A DNA stretch of 64,000 nucleotides from contig JAEULQ010000009.1 of the NCBI GenBank assembly GCA_016792685.1, positions 1 to 64,000 of the forward strand, given 5' to 3'. This DNA comes from Tabrizicola sp. (GTDB lineage: Bacteria; Pseudomonadota; Alphaproteobacteria; Rhodobacterales; Rhodobacteraceae). Of the stretch, positions 48,952 through 57,684 are shown in pieces. The translations under genes were made by a program, and so were the position numbers. The notes beneath the pieces were generated by a model. It was not told the origin of the DNA and made no database searches. It saw only the letters and a list, made by a program, of their open reading frames with translations. Within the stretch, counting starts at the first letter, position 1. Every line of letters starts with the position of its first letter.

Positions 48952-50310
48952 TCACTCCGCAGCATGTGCTGCGCGCCGCGACAGCGCCCAGCGGGTTTCG
49001 GGGAAGGGGAGCCCTAGGTTCTCACGCAGGGTGCGACCTTCGTATTCGGTGCGGAACAGGCCCCGGCGCTGCAGTTCCGGGATCACCAGATCGACGAAAT
49101 CGGTCAAACCAGTGGGCAGCCAGGGCGGCAGGATATTGAAGCCGTCGGCGCCTTCGTTCTGGAACCAGTCTTCCAGCACATCGACGATCTGCGCCGGCGT
49201 CCCGACGATGGTGAAATGCCCCCGCGCGCTGGCAACGTGCTGGTAAAGCTGGCGGATGGTGAAGCCGTTCTCATCCGCGATCTGGCGGATCAGCGCTTGA
49301 CGCGACTTCATCCCTTCGGTCGGCTCCACCGGTGGCAGCGGGCCGTCAAGATCCACCCCCGTCAGGTCCAGCGTGCCCCCCGTGAGGCCCTTGATCAGGG
49401 CAATACCGTCCTCTTCCAGGATCAGGCCGGTCAGACGATCATACTTGTCGCGCGCCTCGGCTTCGGTACGGCCCACGAAGGGGGAGACGCCCGGCATGAT
49501 CAGGATGTGGTCGGGGTTCCGTCCCAGGCCCCGCGCCCGGGCCTTGATGTCGCGATAGAACTCTTGCGCGGTGTCGAGCCGCTGGTGCGCGGTGAAGATC
49601 ACCTCGGCCGTTGCTGCCGCAAGGCCTCGGCCGTCATCCGACTGTCCGGCCTGCACGATCACCGGATGGCCTTGGGCCGAGCGGCTGACGTTGAGCGGCC
49701 CCTTCACCTTGAAGTGCTCGCCCCGGTGGTCGGTGTAATGCACCTTCTCGGGGTCGAAGAACCGCCCGCTCTCCTTGTCGCGAAGGAAGGCGTCGTCCTC
49801 GAAGCTGTCCCATAGCTTCTTTACCACCTCGACATGCTCGGCAGCGCGGCGGTAGCGGAAGGCATGCGGGTGCTGTTGGTCCAAGTTGAAGTTGTGGGCG
49901 GCAGACTCGGTTGCCGTCGTCACCACGTTCCACCCGGCGCGACCGTCCGAGATCAGGTCAAGCGAGGCGAACTTGCGGGCGGTGTTGTAGGGCTCCTCGT
50001 AAGTGGTGGAGGCGGTAGAGATGAAGCCGAGATGCTTGGTCAGAGGTGCCAGGGCCGAGAACAGCGTGACGGGCTCAAAACCGGCCACCTTGGCGTTGCC
50101 ACCCTCGATACCGCCGCCAAAGGCGATGGCCAGGCCATCGGCCAGGAAGTAGGCGTCGAAGAGGCCGCGTTCCGCCTCTTGCGCGAGCTTGACATGGAAG
50201 TCGAAGCTGGTGGCCCCGTCGGCGGGGCTGTCGGGGTGGCGCCAGGCTGCGATGTGCTGGCCACCGCCGGGAAGAAAGGCGCCAAGGCGGATTTTCCGGG
50301 TTGTGGTCAT
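48952..50310 (-). CDS. FMN-dependent LLM-class monooxygenase (NtaA/SnaA/DszA family)
   Basis: A 452-residue flavin-dependent monooxygenase of the bacterial-luciferase-like superfamily, in the branch with nitrilotriacetate, pristinamycin and dibenzothiophene-sulfone monooxygenases. Typical segments are KIRLGAFLPGGGQHIAAWRHP, STTYEEPYNTARKFASLDLISDGRAGWNVVTT and GHPVIVQAGQSDDGR. These enzymes use reduced FMN from a partner reductase, and a flavin reductase gene lies 79 bases upstream. With the sulfonate-type transporter the likely role is release of sulfite from an organosulfur source. The exact substrate is unknown. Confidence 0.88.
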   Translation of the reverse strand: MTTTRKIRLGAFLPGGGQHIAAWRHPDSPADGATSFDFHVKLAQEAERGLFDAYFLADGLAIAFGGGIEGGNAKVAGFEPVTLFSALAPLTKHLGFISTASTTYEEPYNTARKFASLDLISDGRAGWNVVTTATESAAHNFNLDQQHPHAFRYRRAAEHVEVVKKLWDSFEDDAFLRDKESGRFFDPEKVHYTDHRGEHFKVKGPLNVSRSAQGHPVIVQAGQSDDGRGLAAATAEVIFTAHQRLDTAQEFYRDIKARARGLGRNPDHILIMPGVSPFVGRTEAEARDKYDRLTGLILEEDGIALIKGLTGGTLDLTGVDLDGPLPPVEPTEGMKSRQALIRQIADENGFTIRQLYQHVASARGHFTIVGTPAQIVDVLEDWFQNEGADGFNILPPWLPTGLTDFVDLVIPELQRRGLFRTEYEGRTLRENLGLPFPETRWALSRRAAHAAE

Positions 50311-50389
50311 GGTCAGGGTCCTTTCGGGCATGGGAAAGCCGGTCCCGGCCCAGGGGGTCGGGGTGCTGGCATCGGTCGGAGAGGTTGGG

Positions 50390-50935
50390 TCAGGCGGGGG
50401 TCAGGCGGTGGGCGAAGTGTCCGGCCAGTTGGTCGACGGCCCGGTCGATCCTGGTCAGGACGGCGGGCGAGGCTGGCAGGTCGTCAATGAAGTCGGCTGG
50501 GCTGGCATAGATGCCTGTCGGAATCGTTGCCGCCTCGAAGAAGCCAAAGAGGGGCCGAAGCTGGTGCTCGATGACCAGTGCATGCTTTTCGCCCCCGCCG
50601 GTCGCAGTCAGGATGACCGACTTGGCCGCAAGGGCCGCAGGGTCGACGAGGTCGAAGAGATGCTTGAAAAGGCCGGTGTAGCTGCCCTTGTAGACCGGGC
50701 TGCCGACCACCAGCACATCCGCCGACAGAATGGTGGCCACGATGGCACCCGTCGTCGGATCAAGATCGTTCAGGGATGCGGCCAGACCGAGGCCCGGCTG
50801 CAGGTCGGTCAAGTCATAGGTCGCGGCGGTCGCGCCCAGCCGGGCGGCGCTGCGCGAGGCAACCAGTTCGACCAGGGTGCGGGTCTTCGAGGGGCGGCTC
50901 AGGCTTCCGGCAAGTCCGACGACACGAAGGGTCAT
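50390..50935 (-). CDS. NAD(P)H-dependent FMN reductase (SsuE/MsuE type)
   Basis: A 181-residue flavodoxin-like reductase: GLAGSLSRPSKTRTLVELV (~7-25) binds the FMN phosphate, GSPVYKGSYTGLFKHLFDLVDP (~78-99) is the family's second signature, and TATGGGEKHALVIEHQLRPLF follows. It would supply FMNH2 to the monooxygenase next to it. GGAG lies 7 bases before the ATG; the long upstream frame crosses the cysA terminator and was dropped. It is the first gene of the organosulfur module, separated from cysA by a strong terminator, so it should have its own promoter in 50936-51050. Confidence 0.88.
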   Translation of the reverse strand: MTLRVVGLAGSLSRPSKTRTLVELVASRSAARLGATAATYDLTDLQPGLGLAASLNDLDPTTGAIVATILSADVLVVGSPVYKGSYTGLFKHLFDLVDPAALAAKSVILTATGGGEKHALVIEHQLRPLFGFFEAATIPTGIYASPADFIDDLPASPAVLTRIDRAVDQLAGHFAHRLTPA

Positions 50936-51060
50936 GGCAGGCTCCAATTGACGATTCATCTTGTCGTGTAATCTGGCAGGATGTGGTGCTTCTGCCCATT
51001 CCAAAGGAGCAGCGGAAAAGGGAAGGAAACTGCTGTTGGCCGCAGGGTGGCCGGAACGCA

Positions 51061-51092
51061 AAGGCCCCGCTGCCGGTGGACAGCGGGGCCTT
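51061..51092 (-). terminator. Intrinsic terminator after cysA
   Basis: Read on the minus strand, AAGGCCCCGCTG (51092-51081) pairs perfectly over 12 bp with CAGCGGGGCCTT (51072-51061) around an 8-base loop, then TTTGCG. It begins 18 bases after the cysA stop and separates the sulfate transporter unit from the organosulfur module. Confidence 0.85.
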
Positions 51093-51110
51093 CGGTCGTA
51101 TGCGTGGCGT

Positions 51111-51830
51111 TCAGGCGCTGATGAAGTCGCGCACGAAGGGGGTTGCGGGGCGCGCGCGGATGTCCTGCGGTTTGCCGATCTGTTCGATCTTTCCCATCGA
51201 CATGACGACCACGAGGTCGGCCAGTTCCATAGCCTCGTCCTGATCGTGGGTGACGAAGACGGTGGTCAGGCCGGTAGTGTCGTGGATGTCGCGCAGGCCT
51301 TGGCGGAGTTCCTTGCGGACCTTTGCATCCAGCGCGCCGAAGGGTTCGTCCAGAAGCAGCATCCGGGGCTCGATGGCCAGGGCTCGGGCGAGCGCCACAC
51401 GCTGCCTCTGTCCGCCGGAAAGCTGGCTGGGATAGCGCGCGCCGATGTCGGGAAGCTGTATCAGGTCGAGGAGCTTAGTCACCCGCCGCGCAATCTCGGC
51501 CTTCTGGGGTCGGGTCGCTCGGGGGCGGGCGTTCAGACCGTAGGCGATGTTGTCGAAGACGGTCATGTGGCGGAAGAGGGCGTAGCTTTGGAACACGAAC
51601 CCCGCCCGGCGCTGTTGCACGGTCAGGCCGGTGGCGTCCTGCCCGTCGAACAGCACCCGACCCGAGGTCGGGTATTCAAGGCCGCCGAGGATGCGAAGAA
51701 GGGTGGTCTTGCCGGACCCCGAAGGCCCGAGTAGCGCCACCAGCGCACCCGATGGGATGGCAAGCGACACCGGATGCAGGGCGGCCGTCGCGCCGAACTG
51801 CTTGGAGATCTCGTCGATTTCGATGTGCAT
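51111..51830 (-). CDS. cysA: Sulfate/thiosulfate ABC transporter ATPase, short form
   Basis: A 239-residue ATPase of the CysA family: [18 protein letters not shown] at the start, Walker [33 protein letters not shown], signature LSGGQRQR, Walker [13 protein letters not shown], switch [13 protein letters not shown]. Most CysA proteins are about 340-360 residues with a C-terminal TOBE/regulatory domain; this one stops right after the nucleotide-binding domain ([12 protein letters not shown]) and a terminator follows at once. The regulatory tail is thus absent. It serves the CysT-CysW permease and the sulfate-binding protein encoded upstream. Confidence 0.9.
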   Translation of the reverse strand: MHIEIDEISKQFGATAALHPVSLAIPSGALVALLGPSGSGKTTLLRILGGLEYPTSGRVLFDGQDATGLTVQQRRAGFVFQSYALFRHMTVFDNIAYGLNARPRATRPQKAEIARRVTKLLDLIQLPDIGARYPSQLSGGQRQRVALARALAIEPRMLLLDEPFGALDAKVRKELRQGLRDIHDTTGLTTVFVTHDQDEAMELADLVVVMSMGKIEQIGKPQDIRARPATPFVRDFISA

Positions 51831-51838
51831 GGGAAACC

Positions 51839-52693
51839 TCAATGGCGGTGGGTTGCGGCCAGCTGGTCGGCGTGGCGCAGCTCGAGCAGGGTTTTCAGGA
51901 CCAGGGTGACCAGCGCCAGCAGAGCCAGCACGGCGGCCAGAGTGAAGGCGGCGACCGACAGATATTCCTGGTAGAGCATCTCGATGGTCGTCGGAATCGT
52001 CGCCGTCTCGCCCCGGATCTTGCCGGAGACGACGGCCACGGCCCCGAACTCGCCCATCGCGCGGGCGTTGCAGAGGAGGACGCCGTAGAGAAGCGCCCAG
52101 CGGATGTTGGGCAGCGTCACGGTCCAGAACACCCGCCAGCCACCCGCGCCCAGGGTGAGTGCGGCCTCTTCCTCGGCCCGGCCCTGTTCGATCATCACCG
52201 GGATCAGTTCGCGCGCAACGAAGGGGAAGGTCACGAACATGGTGGCCAGGATGATGCCAGGCATCGCAAAGACGATGGGGTAGCCGTTGCCCACCAGCCA
52301 GGCGCCGATGGCCGAATTCGCTCCGAAGGTCAGAACGATGCAGAGGCCCGCGACCACGGGAGACACGCTGAAGGGCAGGTCGATCAGCGTGATCAGGAAA
52401 GCTTTCCCTCGGAAATCGAACTTGGTGATGAACCAAGCCGCGGCCACGCCAAAGATGGCATTCAGCGGCACCGAGATCGCGGCAATGGTCAGAGTCAACT
52501 TGATCGCCGCCCAGGCGTCCTTGTGGGTCAGGCTTTCCAGCGCAGCGCCGATGCCGACGCGCAGGGCCTCGACGAAGACAGCGACCAGGGGGGCGAGGAC
52601 CAGAATCGCGAGGCCCGTCGCCGCCAACCCGATCAGGATGCGGCGGGCCAGCGGGGTCTCTTCGGTGGCAGGACGGAAGGTTGCGTCAGACAT
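51839..52693 (-). CDS. cysW: Sulfate ABC transporter permease CysW
   Basis: A 284-residue inner-membrane permease with six membrane segments. The EAA loop [25 protein letters not shown] (~165-190) and the following [35 protein letters not shown] segment are diagnostic for CysW. GGAGGA lies 7 bases before the ATG, which overlaps the cysT stop by 8 bases. It forms the channel together with CysT. Confidence 0.94.
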   Translation of the reverse strand: MSDATFRPATEETPLARRILIGLAATGLAILVLAPLVAVFVEALRVGIGAALESLTHKDAWAAIKLTLTIAAISVPLNAIFGVAAAWFITKFDFRGKAFLITLIDLPFSVSPVVAGLCIVLTFGANSAIGAWLVGNGYPIVFAMPGIILATMFVTFPFVARELIPVMIEQGRAEEEAALTLGAGGWRVFWTVTLPNIRWALLYGVLLCNARAMGEFGAVAVVSGKIRGETATIPTTIEMLYQEYLSVAAFTLAAVLALLALVTLVLKTLLELRHADQLAATHRH

Positions 52694-53519
52694 GGCCAAT
52701 CCTCCGGCGGCTCCAGACCTGGATCAGGTTGATGACCAGCAGCATGGCAAAGCTGATCAGCAACATCGCAATGCCGATGGCGGCGGCCGAGTCGTAGTCG
52801 AACTCTTCCAGCTGGATGATGATGAGAAGCGGCGCGATTTCGGTCACGAGCGGGATGTTCCCGGCGATGAAGATGACCGAGCCGTATTCTCCGACCGCCC
52901 GCGCCAGTGCGAGCGCGAAGCCGGTCAGCGCCGCGGGCAGCAGCATCGGCAGGATGACATGGCGGATCGTGTGCAGCCGGGTCGCTCCGAGTGTGGCCGA
53001 GGCTTCCTCGACCTCACGCTCGATCTCCTCGATCACCGGCTGGACAGTGCGGGCGACGAAGGGGAGGCCGACGAAGATCAACGCGATCAGGATGCCCCAT
53101 TGCGTGTAAGCGATCTTCCAGCCGATCTCTGCCGCCAGCGCGCCGAAAGCCCCGTTCGGGGCGTAGAGCGCGGTCAACGAGATGCCGGCGACGGCGGTGG
53201 GCAGGGCGAAGGGTAGGTCGACTGCAGCGTCCAGGAGGCGGCGGCCTGGGAAGCGGTAGCGGACCAGAACCCAGGCCAGGAGGACCCCGAAGACCAGGTT
53301 GAACAATGCGGCAATCAGCGACAGGCGGAACGACAGGAACAGCGCCGACCAGACCCGTTCACGGTTCACCGTTTCCCATATCCCCGCCAAACCGTAGTTG
53401 GCGCCCTTCAGAAGAAGGGCGCCGATCGGGATCAGGACGACGAGCGACAGCATCGTCAGGGTGATCCCCATGCTCAGCCCAAGGCCAGGCATGGGGGAGC
53501 GGTTCAGCATCGGCCTCAT
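52686..53519 (-). CDS. cysT: Sulfate ABC transporter permease CysT
   Basis: A 277-residue inner-membrane permease with six membrane segments and the family segments [24 protein letters not shown] (~90-113), [24 protein letters not shown] and [14 protein letters not shown]. It pairs with CysW. The ATG overlaps the stop of the sulfate-binding-protein gene (ATGA), indicating coupled translation. Confidence 0.94.
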   Translation of the reverse strand: MRPMLNRSPMPGLGLSMGITLTMLSLVVLIPIGALLLKGANYGLAGIWETVNRERVWSALFLSFRLSLIAALFNLVFGVLLAWVLVRYRFPGRRLLDAAVDLPFALPTAVAGISLTALYAPNGAFGALAAEIGWKIAYTQWGILIALIFVGLPFVARTVQPVIEEIEREVEEASATLGATRLHTIRHVILPMLLPAALTGFALALARAVGEYGSVIFIAGNIPLVTEIAPLLIIIQLEEFDYDSAAAIGIAMLLISFAMLLVINLIQVWSRRRIGHV

Positions 53520-54631
53520 TTCGGCACGTAGATCTGGTCGAAGATCCCGCCGTCACCGAAGTGTTCCGGCTGAACCTTGGCCCAGCCGCCGAAGCTGGCG
53601 ATGTCCACGAGTTCCAGCTTGGGGAAGCGGGCGACATCTTCTGGCGCGGCCTTAGAGGTATCCCAGCCACGGTAGAAGTTCTTGAAGGCAATCGCCTGGC
53701 CTTCCGGCGAATAGAGGAAGTTCAGGTAAGCCTCGGCCAGCTTGCGCTGTTCGTCGGTCTTGATGTTGCCCTCGACCAACGCGACCGGAGGTTCGGCCAG
53801 AACCGAGACGGAGGGAACGACGATGTCGAACTGATCCTCGCCGATTTCCTTCAGCGCGAGGTAGGCCTCGTTCTCCCAGGCCAGGAGGACGTCGCCGATC
53901 CCGCGTTGCGCGAAGGTCGTGGTCGAGCCGCGCGCTCCCTGGTCCAGGACGGGGACGTTCTTGTAGAGGGCTCCGACGAACTCCTTCGGATCCTTGCCGT
54001 TCTTCTCGGCCCAGGCCCAGGCGGCCAGGTAGTTCCATCGCGCCCCACCACTTGTCTTGGGGTTTGGTGTGATCACCTGAACGCCGTCAGCCACCAGATC
54101 ACCCCAGTCCTTGATGCCCTTGGGGTTCCCCTCGCGCACCAGGAAGACGATGGTCGAGGTATAAGGCGATGAGTTGTGCGGCAGCTTCGTCTGCCAGTCC
54201 TTGGGCAGTTTGCCCGCCTCGGCAATCTTGTCGATGTCAGAGGCGAGGGCCAGCGTCACCACCTGCGCCTCCAGGCCGTCGATCACGGCACGCGCCTGGG
54301 ACCCGGACCCGCCGTGGCTGACCTCGATTTCGGGCGCCGCGTTGCCCTGCGCGGTCCAGTAGGCGGTGAATGCCTCGTTGATCTCGCGGTAAAGCTCGCG
54401 GGTCGGGTCGTAGCTGACGTTGAGGAGCGACTCGGCCTGGACCTGGGCGGGGGAGACGCCCAGGCCCAGAGCCACCAGCGCCGCCCCAGCCACAAGGCTG
54501 CGCAGGCGGCTTACCGGCCAGCCGGTCAGGCGACGAAGCCCGTCGGCGATAGTGATGCGGCCGTCAGGATGAGCGGCGGTCACCGAACCTTGAGCCGAGA
54601 TCGACCCGGCAAGCGTGATGGTGGCGAACAT
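53516..54631 (-). CDS. sbp: Sulfate-binding periplasmic protein with unusual N-terminal extension
   Basis: A sulfate/thiosulfate-binding protein of 371 residues (family usual about 330-340). The mature domain is clear: [56 protein letters not shown] and the C-terminal FYRGWDTSK. The signal peptide core ([22 protein letters not shown]) lies only at ~45-66, after some 42 mostly polar residues that include [20 protein letters not shown]. The start used has an excellent AAGGAG site; another ATG at 54709 overlaps the upstream small gene. Either the extension is translated or initiation is internal. First transporter gene of the unit. Confidence 0.88.
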   Translation of the reverse strand: MFATITLAGSISAQGSVTAAHPDGRITIADGLRRLTGWPVSRLRSLVAGAALVALGLGVSPAQVQAESLLNVSYDPTRELYREINEAFTAYWTAQGNAAPEIEVSHGGSGSQARAVIDGLEAQVVTLALASDIDKIAEAGKLPKDWQTKLPHNSSPYTSTIVFLVREGNPKGIKDWGDLVADGVQVITPNPKTSGGARWNYLAAWAWAEKNGKDPKEFVGALYKNVPVLDQGARGSTTTFAQRGIGDVLLAWENEAYLALKEIGEDQFDIVVPSVSVLAEPPVALVEGNIKTDEQRKLAEAYLNFLYSPEGQAIAFKNFYRGWDTSKAAPEDVARFPKLELVDIASFGGWAKVQPEHFGDGGIFDQIYVPK

Positions 54632-54705
54632 GGTATTCTCCTTGATGGTCGGAATGGGACGGTAGGGCATCAGGCCCAGGATGGTCTGTGGCAGGGTGGG
54701 CGGTG

Positions 54706-54948
54706 TCATTCGGCACCCCCGATCGGCTCGATCCGGGCCTCCCAGACGCCGGCGTCGCGGCCGGACAGAAGTTCTGCCACTGCCTCGGTCGGGTTCTTGG
54801 TGAAAAGGACCAGCGGGCTGCCATTGACCCGATGGGTCAAGCCGGTGCGCCGGTCCACCAAGCGGACGGCGCAGGCTTGGCGAAGCGGGTTGGCCATGGC
54901 GGTCAGCGCCTGATCGGCAAGACTGCGGGGGAACGCGGCTGCGGTCAT
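54706..54948 (-). CDS. Small conserved-looking protein at the head of the sulfate transport unit (80 aa)
   Basis: An 80-residue frame with an AGGAG site 7 bases before the ATG and a balanced, soluble composition: [20 protein letters not shown], then [36 protein letters not shown] and [14 protein letters not shown]. No signal peptide or membrane segment. The fragment 'T.NP.EAVAELL.GRD...WEARI' looks like a real folded protein rather than an antisense shadow. It is the first gene after the candidate Rrf2-controlled promoter and is followed by sbp. I do not recognise the family; a role in sulfur metabolism is suggested by position only. Confidence 0.6.
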   Translation of the reverse strand: MTAAAFPRSLADQALTAMANPLRQACAVRLVDRRTGLTHRVNGSPLVLFTKNPTEAVAELLSGRDAGVWEARIEPIGGAE

Positions 54949-55034
54949 CGTCCATCTCCTTCGCTTGGTGGGCCGGGCGAAGTGCCCTGCCGATGCCTAA
55001 ATAACGACAGAGGTGGTCGAGTATTGCAAAGGAA

Positions 55035-55063
55035 AATTCACGCCAAACTTAGTCGTGATTATA
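55035..55063 (-). promoter_or_regulatory. Promoter and candidate Rrf2-type operator of the sulfate transport unit
   Basis: On the minus strand a perfect TATAAT (55063-55058) is followed at once by AATCACG...CGTGAATT (55060-55035), an imperfect inverted repeat with an 11-base spacer. The half-site CGTGATT is shared with the perfect repeat in front of the Rrf2 regulator gene. No good -35 box is seen. The position downstream of the -10 suits repression. Confidence 0.45.
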
Positions 55064-55141
55064 GAATGAAATTCTCTGCGCTCGCCCTGGCGGATGGCTG
55101 GGCAGCGGGAAGAATCTTCAGCCAGGGAAGGAACTTGGTGT

Positions 55142-55600
55142 CTACCGGGCCGCGCCCATGACCTGGTCGGCCACCGCGCCGGAGCGCAACATGTCTTCAA
55201 GCGTCAGTGAGTCGATGATCACCAGGTAGGACCAGAACACCTCGGCAAAGACCTTGCGGATTCGGCATGTGGCCTCGTCCGTGCAATCTTCGCAGCGCTG
55301 ATAGGCCCGCCGCGACAGGCAGGGCAGAGGCGCGATCGGCCCGTCGATGGTGCGCAAAAGTTCCGAGATCGAAATCTCGGCAGGCCGCTTCAACAGGCTG
55401 TAACCCCCTGACCTGCCCCGGATCGAGGCGATCACGCCCGCGTTGCGCACTTCAAGCAGAATATGCTCCAGGAACCGCTTCGGCGTGCCCGAGCGCTTGG
55501 CAATCTCTTCAATGGTCAACGCCTGCGGCTGCTCTTTCGCAGCCTCGTCGCCGAGGACCAGAAGCGCTTTCAGTGCATACTTCATCTTTTGCGTGATCAT
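55142..55600 (-). CDS. Rrf2-family transcriptional regulator with four cysteines
   Basis: A 152-residue winged-helix regulator: KMKYALKALLVLGDEA (~5-20), SGTPKRFLEHILLEVRNAGVIASIRGRSGGYSLLK (~37-71). The C-terminal region holds Cys94, Cys103, Cys106 and Cys112, a spacing suited to an Fe-S cluster or thiol sensor, as in several Rrf2 proteins. Relatives such as CymR control cysteine and sulfur genes, and this gene sits next to a sulfate and organosulfur uptake cluster, so control of that cluster is likely (inference). A perfect 8-bp-arm inverted repeat lies 27 bases upstream of its start codon. Confidence 0.85.
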   Translation of the reverse strand: MITQKMKYALKALLVLGDEAAKEQPQALTIEEIAKRSGTPKRFLEHILLEVRNAGVIASIRGRSGGYSLLKRPAEISISELLRTIDGPIAPLPCLSRRAYQRCEDCTDEATCRIRKVFAEVFWSYLVIIDSLTLEDMLRSGAVADQVMGAAR

Positions 55601-55626
55601 GCGCGGAGGCTACGCCCAGAAATGAC

Positions 55627-55648
55627 GAGAATCAACATCGTGATTCTC
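55627..55648. promoter_or_regulatory. Perfect inverted repeat, candidate autoregulatory operator of the Rrf2 gene
   Basis: GAGAATCA (55627-55634) and TGATTCTC (55641-55648) are exact inverted copies around the 6-base spacer ACATCG. It lies in the 197-base divergent region between the Rrf2 and Lrp-type regulator genes, close to the Rrf2 start. The core CGTGATT recurs in the promoter of the sulfate transport unit. Confidence 0.6.
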
Positions 55649-55797
55649 TTGGGCCAGGCCAAATCCGCACGACGCACCCCGAAGAATCAGGCGCGAAAGC
55701 CAAGAAAAACAGCGCCCAATAGATATACGATAAACACAGTAGACATTTTCGTGATTTGCGTCATCCTTTTCGGGTGCCCCGTCCAAAAGGAAGCTCA

Positions 55798-56271
55798 ATG
55801 ACCGACCTGGACCTCATCGACCGCAAGATCGTCGCCGAGCTGATGCGTGACGCAACGATGCCTATCGCCCAGATCGCCGACAAGGCGGGCTTGTCGCAAA
55901 CCCCGGCGTGGAAACGCATCCAGAAGCTTGAGACCTCTGGGGTCCTTACCGCCCGCGTTGCGCTGGCCGATCCAGCAAAACTCGGCTTCGGCCTGACCGT
56001 CTTTGTCGGCATCGAGGCGCCCGACCATTCCTCGGATTGGCGCGAAGCCTTTGCCCGCGCTGTGGAGGGCATTCCCGAGATCATGGAGGTCTACCGCATG
56101 GCCGGAGAACTGGACTACCTGCTCCGGGTCTCAGTGTCAGACATGGCCGCCTATGTCGCCCTTTACAAAAGGCTCACCGATACGGTGCCGATCAAGAATG
56201 TGACCAGCCACTTCGCGATGGAGCGGATGAAATACACTACGGCCTATCCGGTCGACACACGGAACCGCTAA
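55798..56271 (+). CDS. Lrp/AsnC-family transcriptional regulator
   Basis: A 157-residue regulator with an N-terminal helix-turn-helix (LDLIDRKIVAELMRDATMPIAQIADKAGLSQTPAWKRIQKLE, ~3-43) and a C-terminal RAM/AsnC effector domain (~65-145; GIPEIMEVYRMAGELDYLLRV). These proteins respond to amino acids. AAGGAAG precedes the ATG. Divergent from the Rrf2 gene and upstream of the small hydrolase, so target genes could lie on either side; a role in cysteine or methionine sensing would fit but is not shown. Confidence 0.9.
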   Translation: MTDLDLIDRKIVAELMRDATMPIAQIADKAGLSQTPAWKRIQKLETSGVLTARVALADPAKLGFGLTVFVGIEAPDHSSDWREAFARAVEGIPEIMEVYRMAGELDYLLRVSVSDMAAYVALYKRLTDTVPIKNVTSHFAMERMKYTTAYPVDTRNR

Positions 56272-56373
56272 GAGAACCATCTTCTCTTCCAGGGCGGGTC
56301 TTTGGAATCCAAAATCACGACAAAACTGATAGAATTAAAGCATCGCAGAGTTGTCCGGACAAGGAGACGCACC

Positions 56374-56943
56374 ATGACCAAGACCCTGATCGTTCCCGGC
56401 CTGGATGGCTCGCCTGCGCCGCACTGGCAGAATTGGTGGGCCGCAACCGACCCGCGTGCGTTGATGGTCGACCTATCTGATCCCGCGCGTCCCTCCCCTA
56501 CGGTGTGGGAGGCAGAGCTCGCTTCGACTATCCTGCACCACCCGAACTGTGTTCTGGTCGGTCATTCGTTGGGGGCCGTCCTTATCGCACGCATCCTGAC
56601 CAAGTGGCCCCAGTTGAAGGTACGGGCTGCAATGCTTGTGGCGCCGGCCGAGACGAAGGGAAGCGACCGCATCGGCCATTTCGGCCAGATCCCCGAACGT
56701 CCGCTTGGCGTGCCCGCGCGCCTCGTCGCCAGTCGAAACGATCCCTGGATGTCCTTTTCTCGTGCAGACAAATTGGCCCAAAGCTGGGAGGCCGTCCTCG
56801 TCGACCTTGGCCATGCAGGACACATCAATGTCGCCTCGGGATTTGGTCCTTGGCCAGCCGGCAAGTGGTTGCGGGACGACTTGCTTGGAGTCGCTCCGAT
56901 ACTTCGTGGCGTTGCCCCTGCGCAAAAGGTGGCCCAGGTATGA
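56374..56943 (+). CDS. RBBP9/YdeN-type alpha/beta serine hydrolase
   Basis: A small 189-residue alpha/beta hydrolase. It starts with LIVPGLDGSPAPHWQNWW (the RBBP9/YdeN signature), followed by the nucleophile elbow VGHSLGA with Ser65, an acid in SRNDPWM and the catalytic His in HAGHIN. Family members are carboxylesterases of unknown physiological substrate. AAGGAG stands 7 bases before the ATG, which rules out the longer upstream start. Its stop overlaps a 42-codon membrane ORF by ATGA. Confidence 0.87.
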   Translation: MTKTLIVPGLDGSPAPHWQNWWAATDPRALMVDLSDPARPSPTVWEAELASTILHHPNCVLVGHSLGAVLIARILTKWPQLKVRAAMLVAPAETKGSDRIGHFGQIPERPLGVPARLVASRNDPWMSFSRADKLAQSWEAVLVDLGHAGHINVASGFGPWPAGKWLRDDLLGVAPILRGVAPAQKVAQV

Positions 56944-57068
56944 CCCGCCTCTTCCGTCGACCCGGTTCCCAGATTGCAGGCTGGATCTCCCTTTGCGCCT
57001 TCGCAGCGGCCTATCTGTCCACGCTGGCTCTCGTTCTCGTTCCAGGCCTGGTGGCGGGCAGCCCCTAG
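56940..57068 (+). CDS. Small membrane protein coupled to the hydrolase (42 aa)
   Basis: The ATG overlaps the hydrolase stop (ATGA). The product MTRLFRRPGSQIAGWISLCA... has a basic N-terminus and one long hydrophobic segment (about residues 14-38), so it would be a single-pass membrane peptide with the N-terminus inside. The coupling and the clear positive-inside pattern make it likely to be real, though no family is recognised and codon use cannot be judged on so few codons. Confidence 0.5.
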   Translation: MTRLFRRPGSQIAGWISLCAFAAAYLSTLALVLVPGLVAGSP

Positions 57069-57684
57069 GGCACCTCTTTAGGGTATCTTTGCAGCGACAG
57101 TATCGGGTCGAGGCTGCTATGGATCACTCTAGGCACCCATCGCGGCCAAGCCTATGAGCTGAACATGAAGGGTTTCTGCTCCGCTATGACGCCAGCGAAC
57201 TCCTGTCGCTGGATTTCACTTCACTCCCAACAACTTGATCTGTTTGTCACCCCCCGAAAGCACTCCGATTGCAGGATTTCCATTCTGTCTCACCGAACTA
57301 GGGAAGACACCCAATCTGAGTCTCTGGCGTCTTAGACCTTCCCGGATCTCCAAGCTTGATGCTGTGTGGCATCCTGCCTGCGCAACGGCGCAAGAATGGT
57401 ACCGCCCGCATCATCGAATGTTTGGTGCTATGACGCCTTCTCCTAAGGATCAGGCATTGCCTTAAGCTCATCAACCTAACCGTCCGACCCAGACACAGAA
57501 TGACGGGAACGACATGTCATCCATCATTTCAGGTTCGACCTTTCACCGAACGAGCGAACGTGAGGCATTAGCACGACGGAAGTTCACGACCCTTCGTCGG
57601 CTCCAGACGGTGAAGAGGAACGGGGAAGTGTGCCATGGCACCGAAGAGACTTAGCTCTAAGAATAATGATTTTTCGGGAATTTT
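57069..57684. other. 616-base gene-poor stretch ending at the tRNA-Pro 3' end
   Basis: No frame here has a ribosome-binding site or a recognisable product. Base composition by eye is clearly lower in G+C than the surrounding genes, with many homopolymeric A/T runs near 57650-57684. A perfect 7-bp inverted repeat, CCAGCGA (57192-57198) with TCGCTGG (57206-57212), is the only structured element I see. Its position against the 3' end of a tRNA gene fits a decayed integrated element, but no integrase remnant or duplicated tRNA end was found. Confidence 0.4.
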
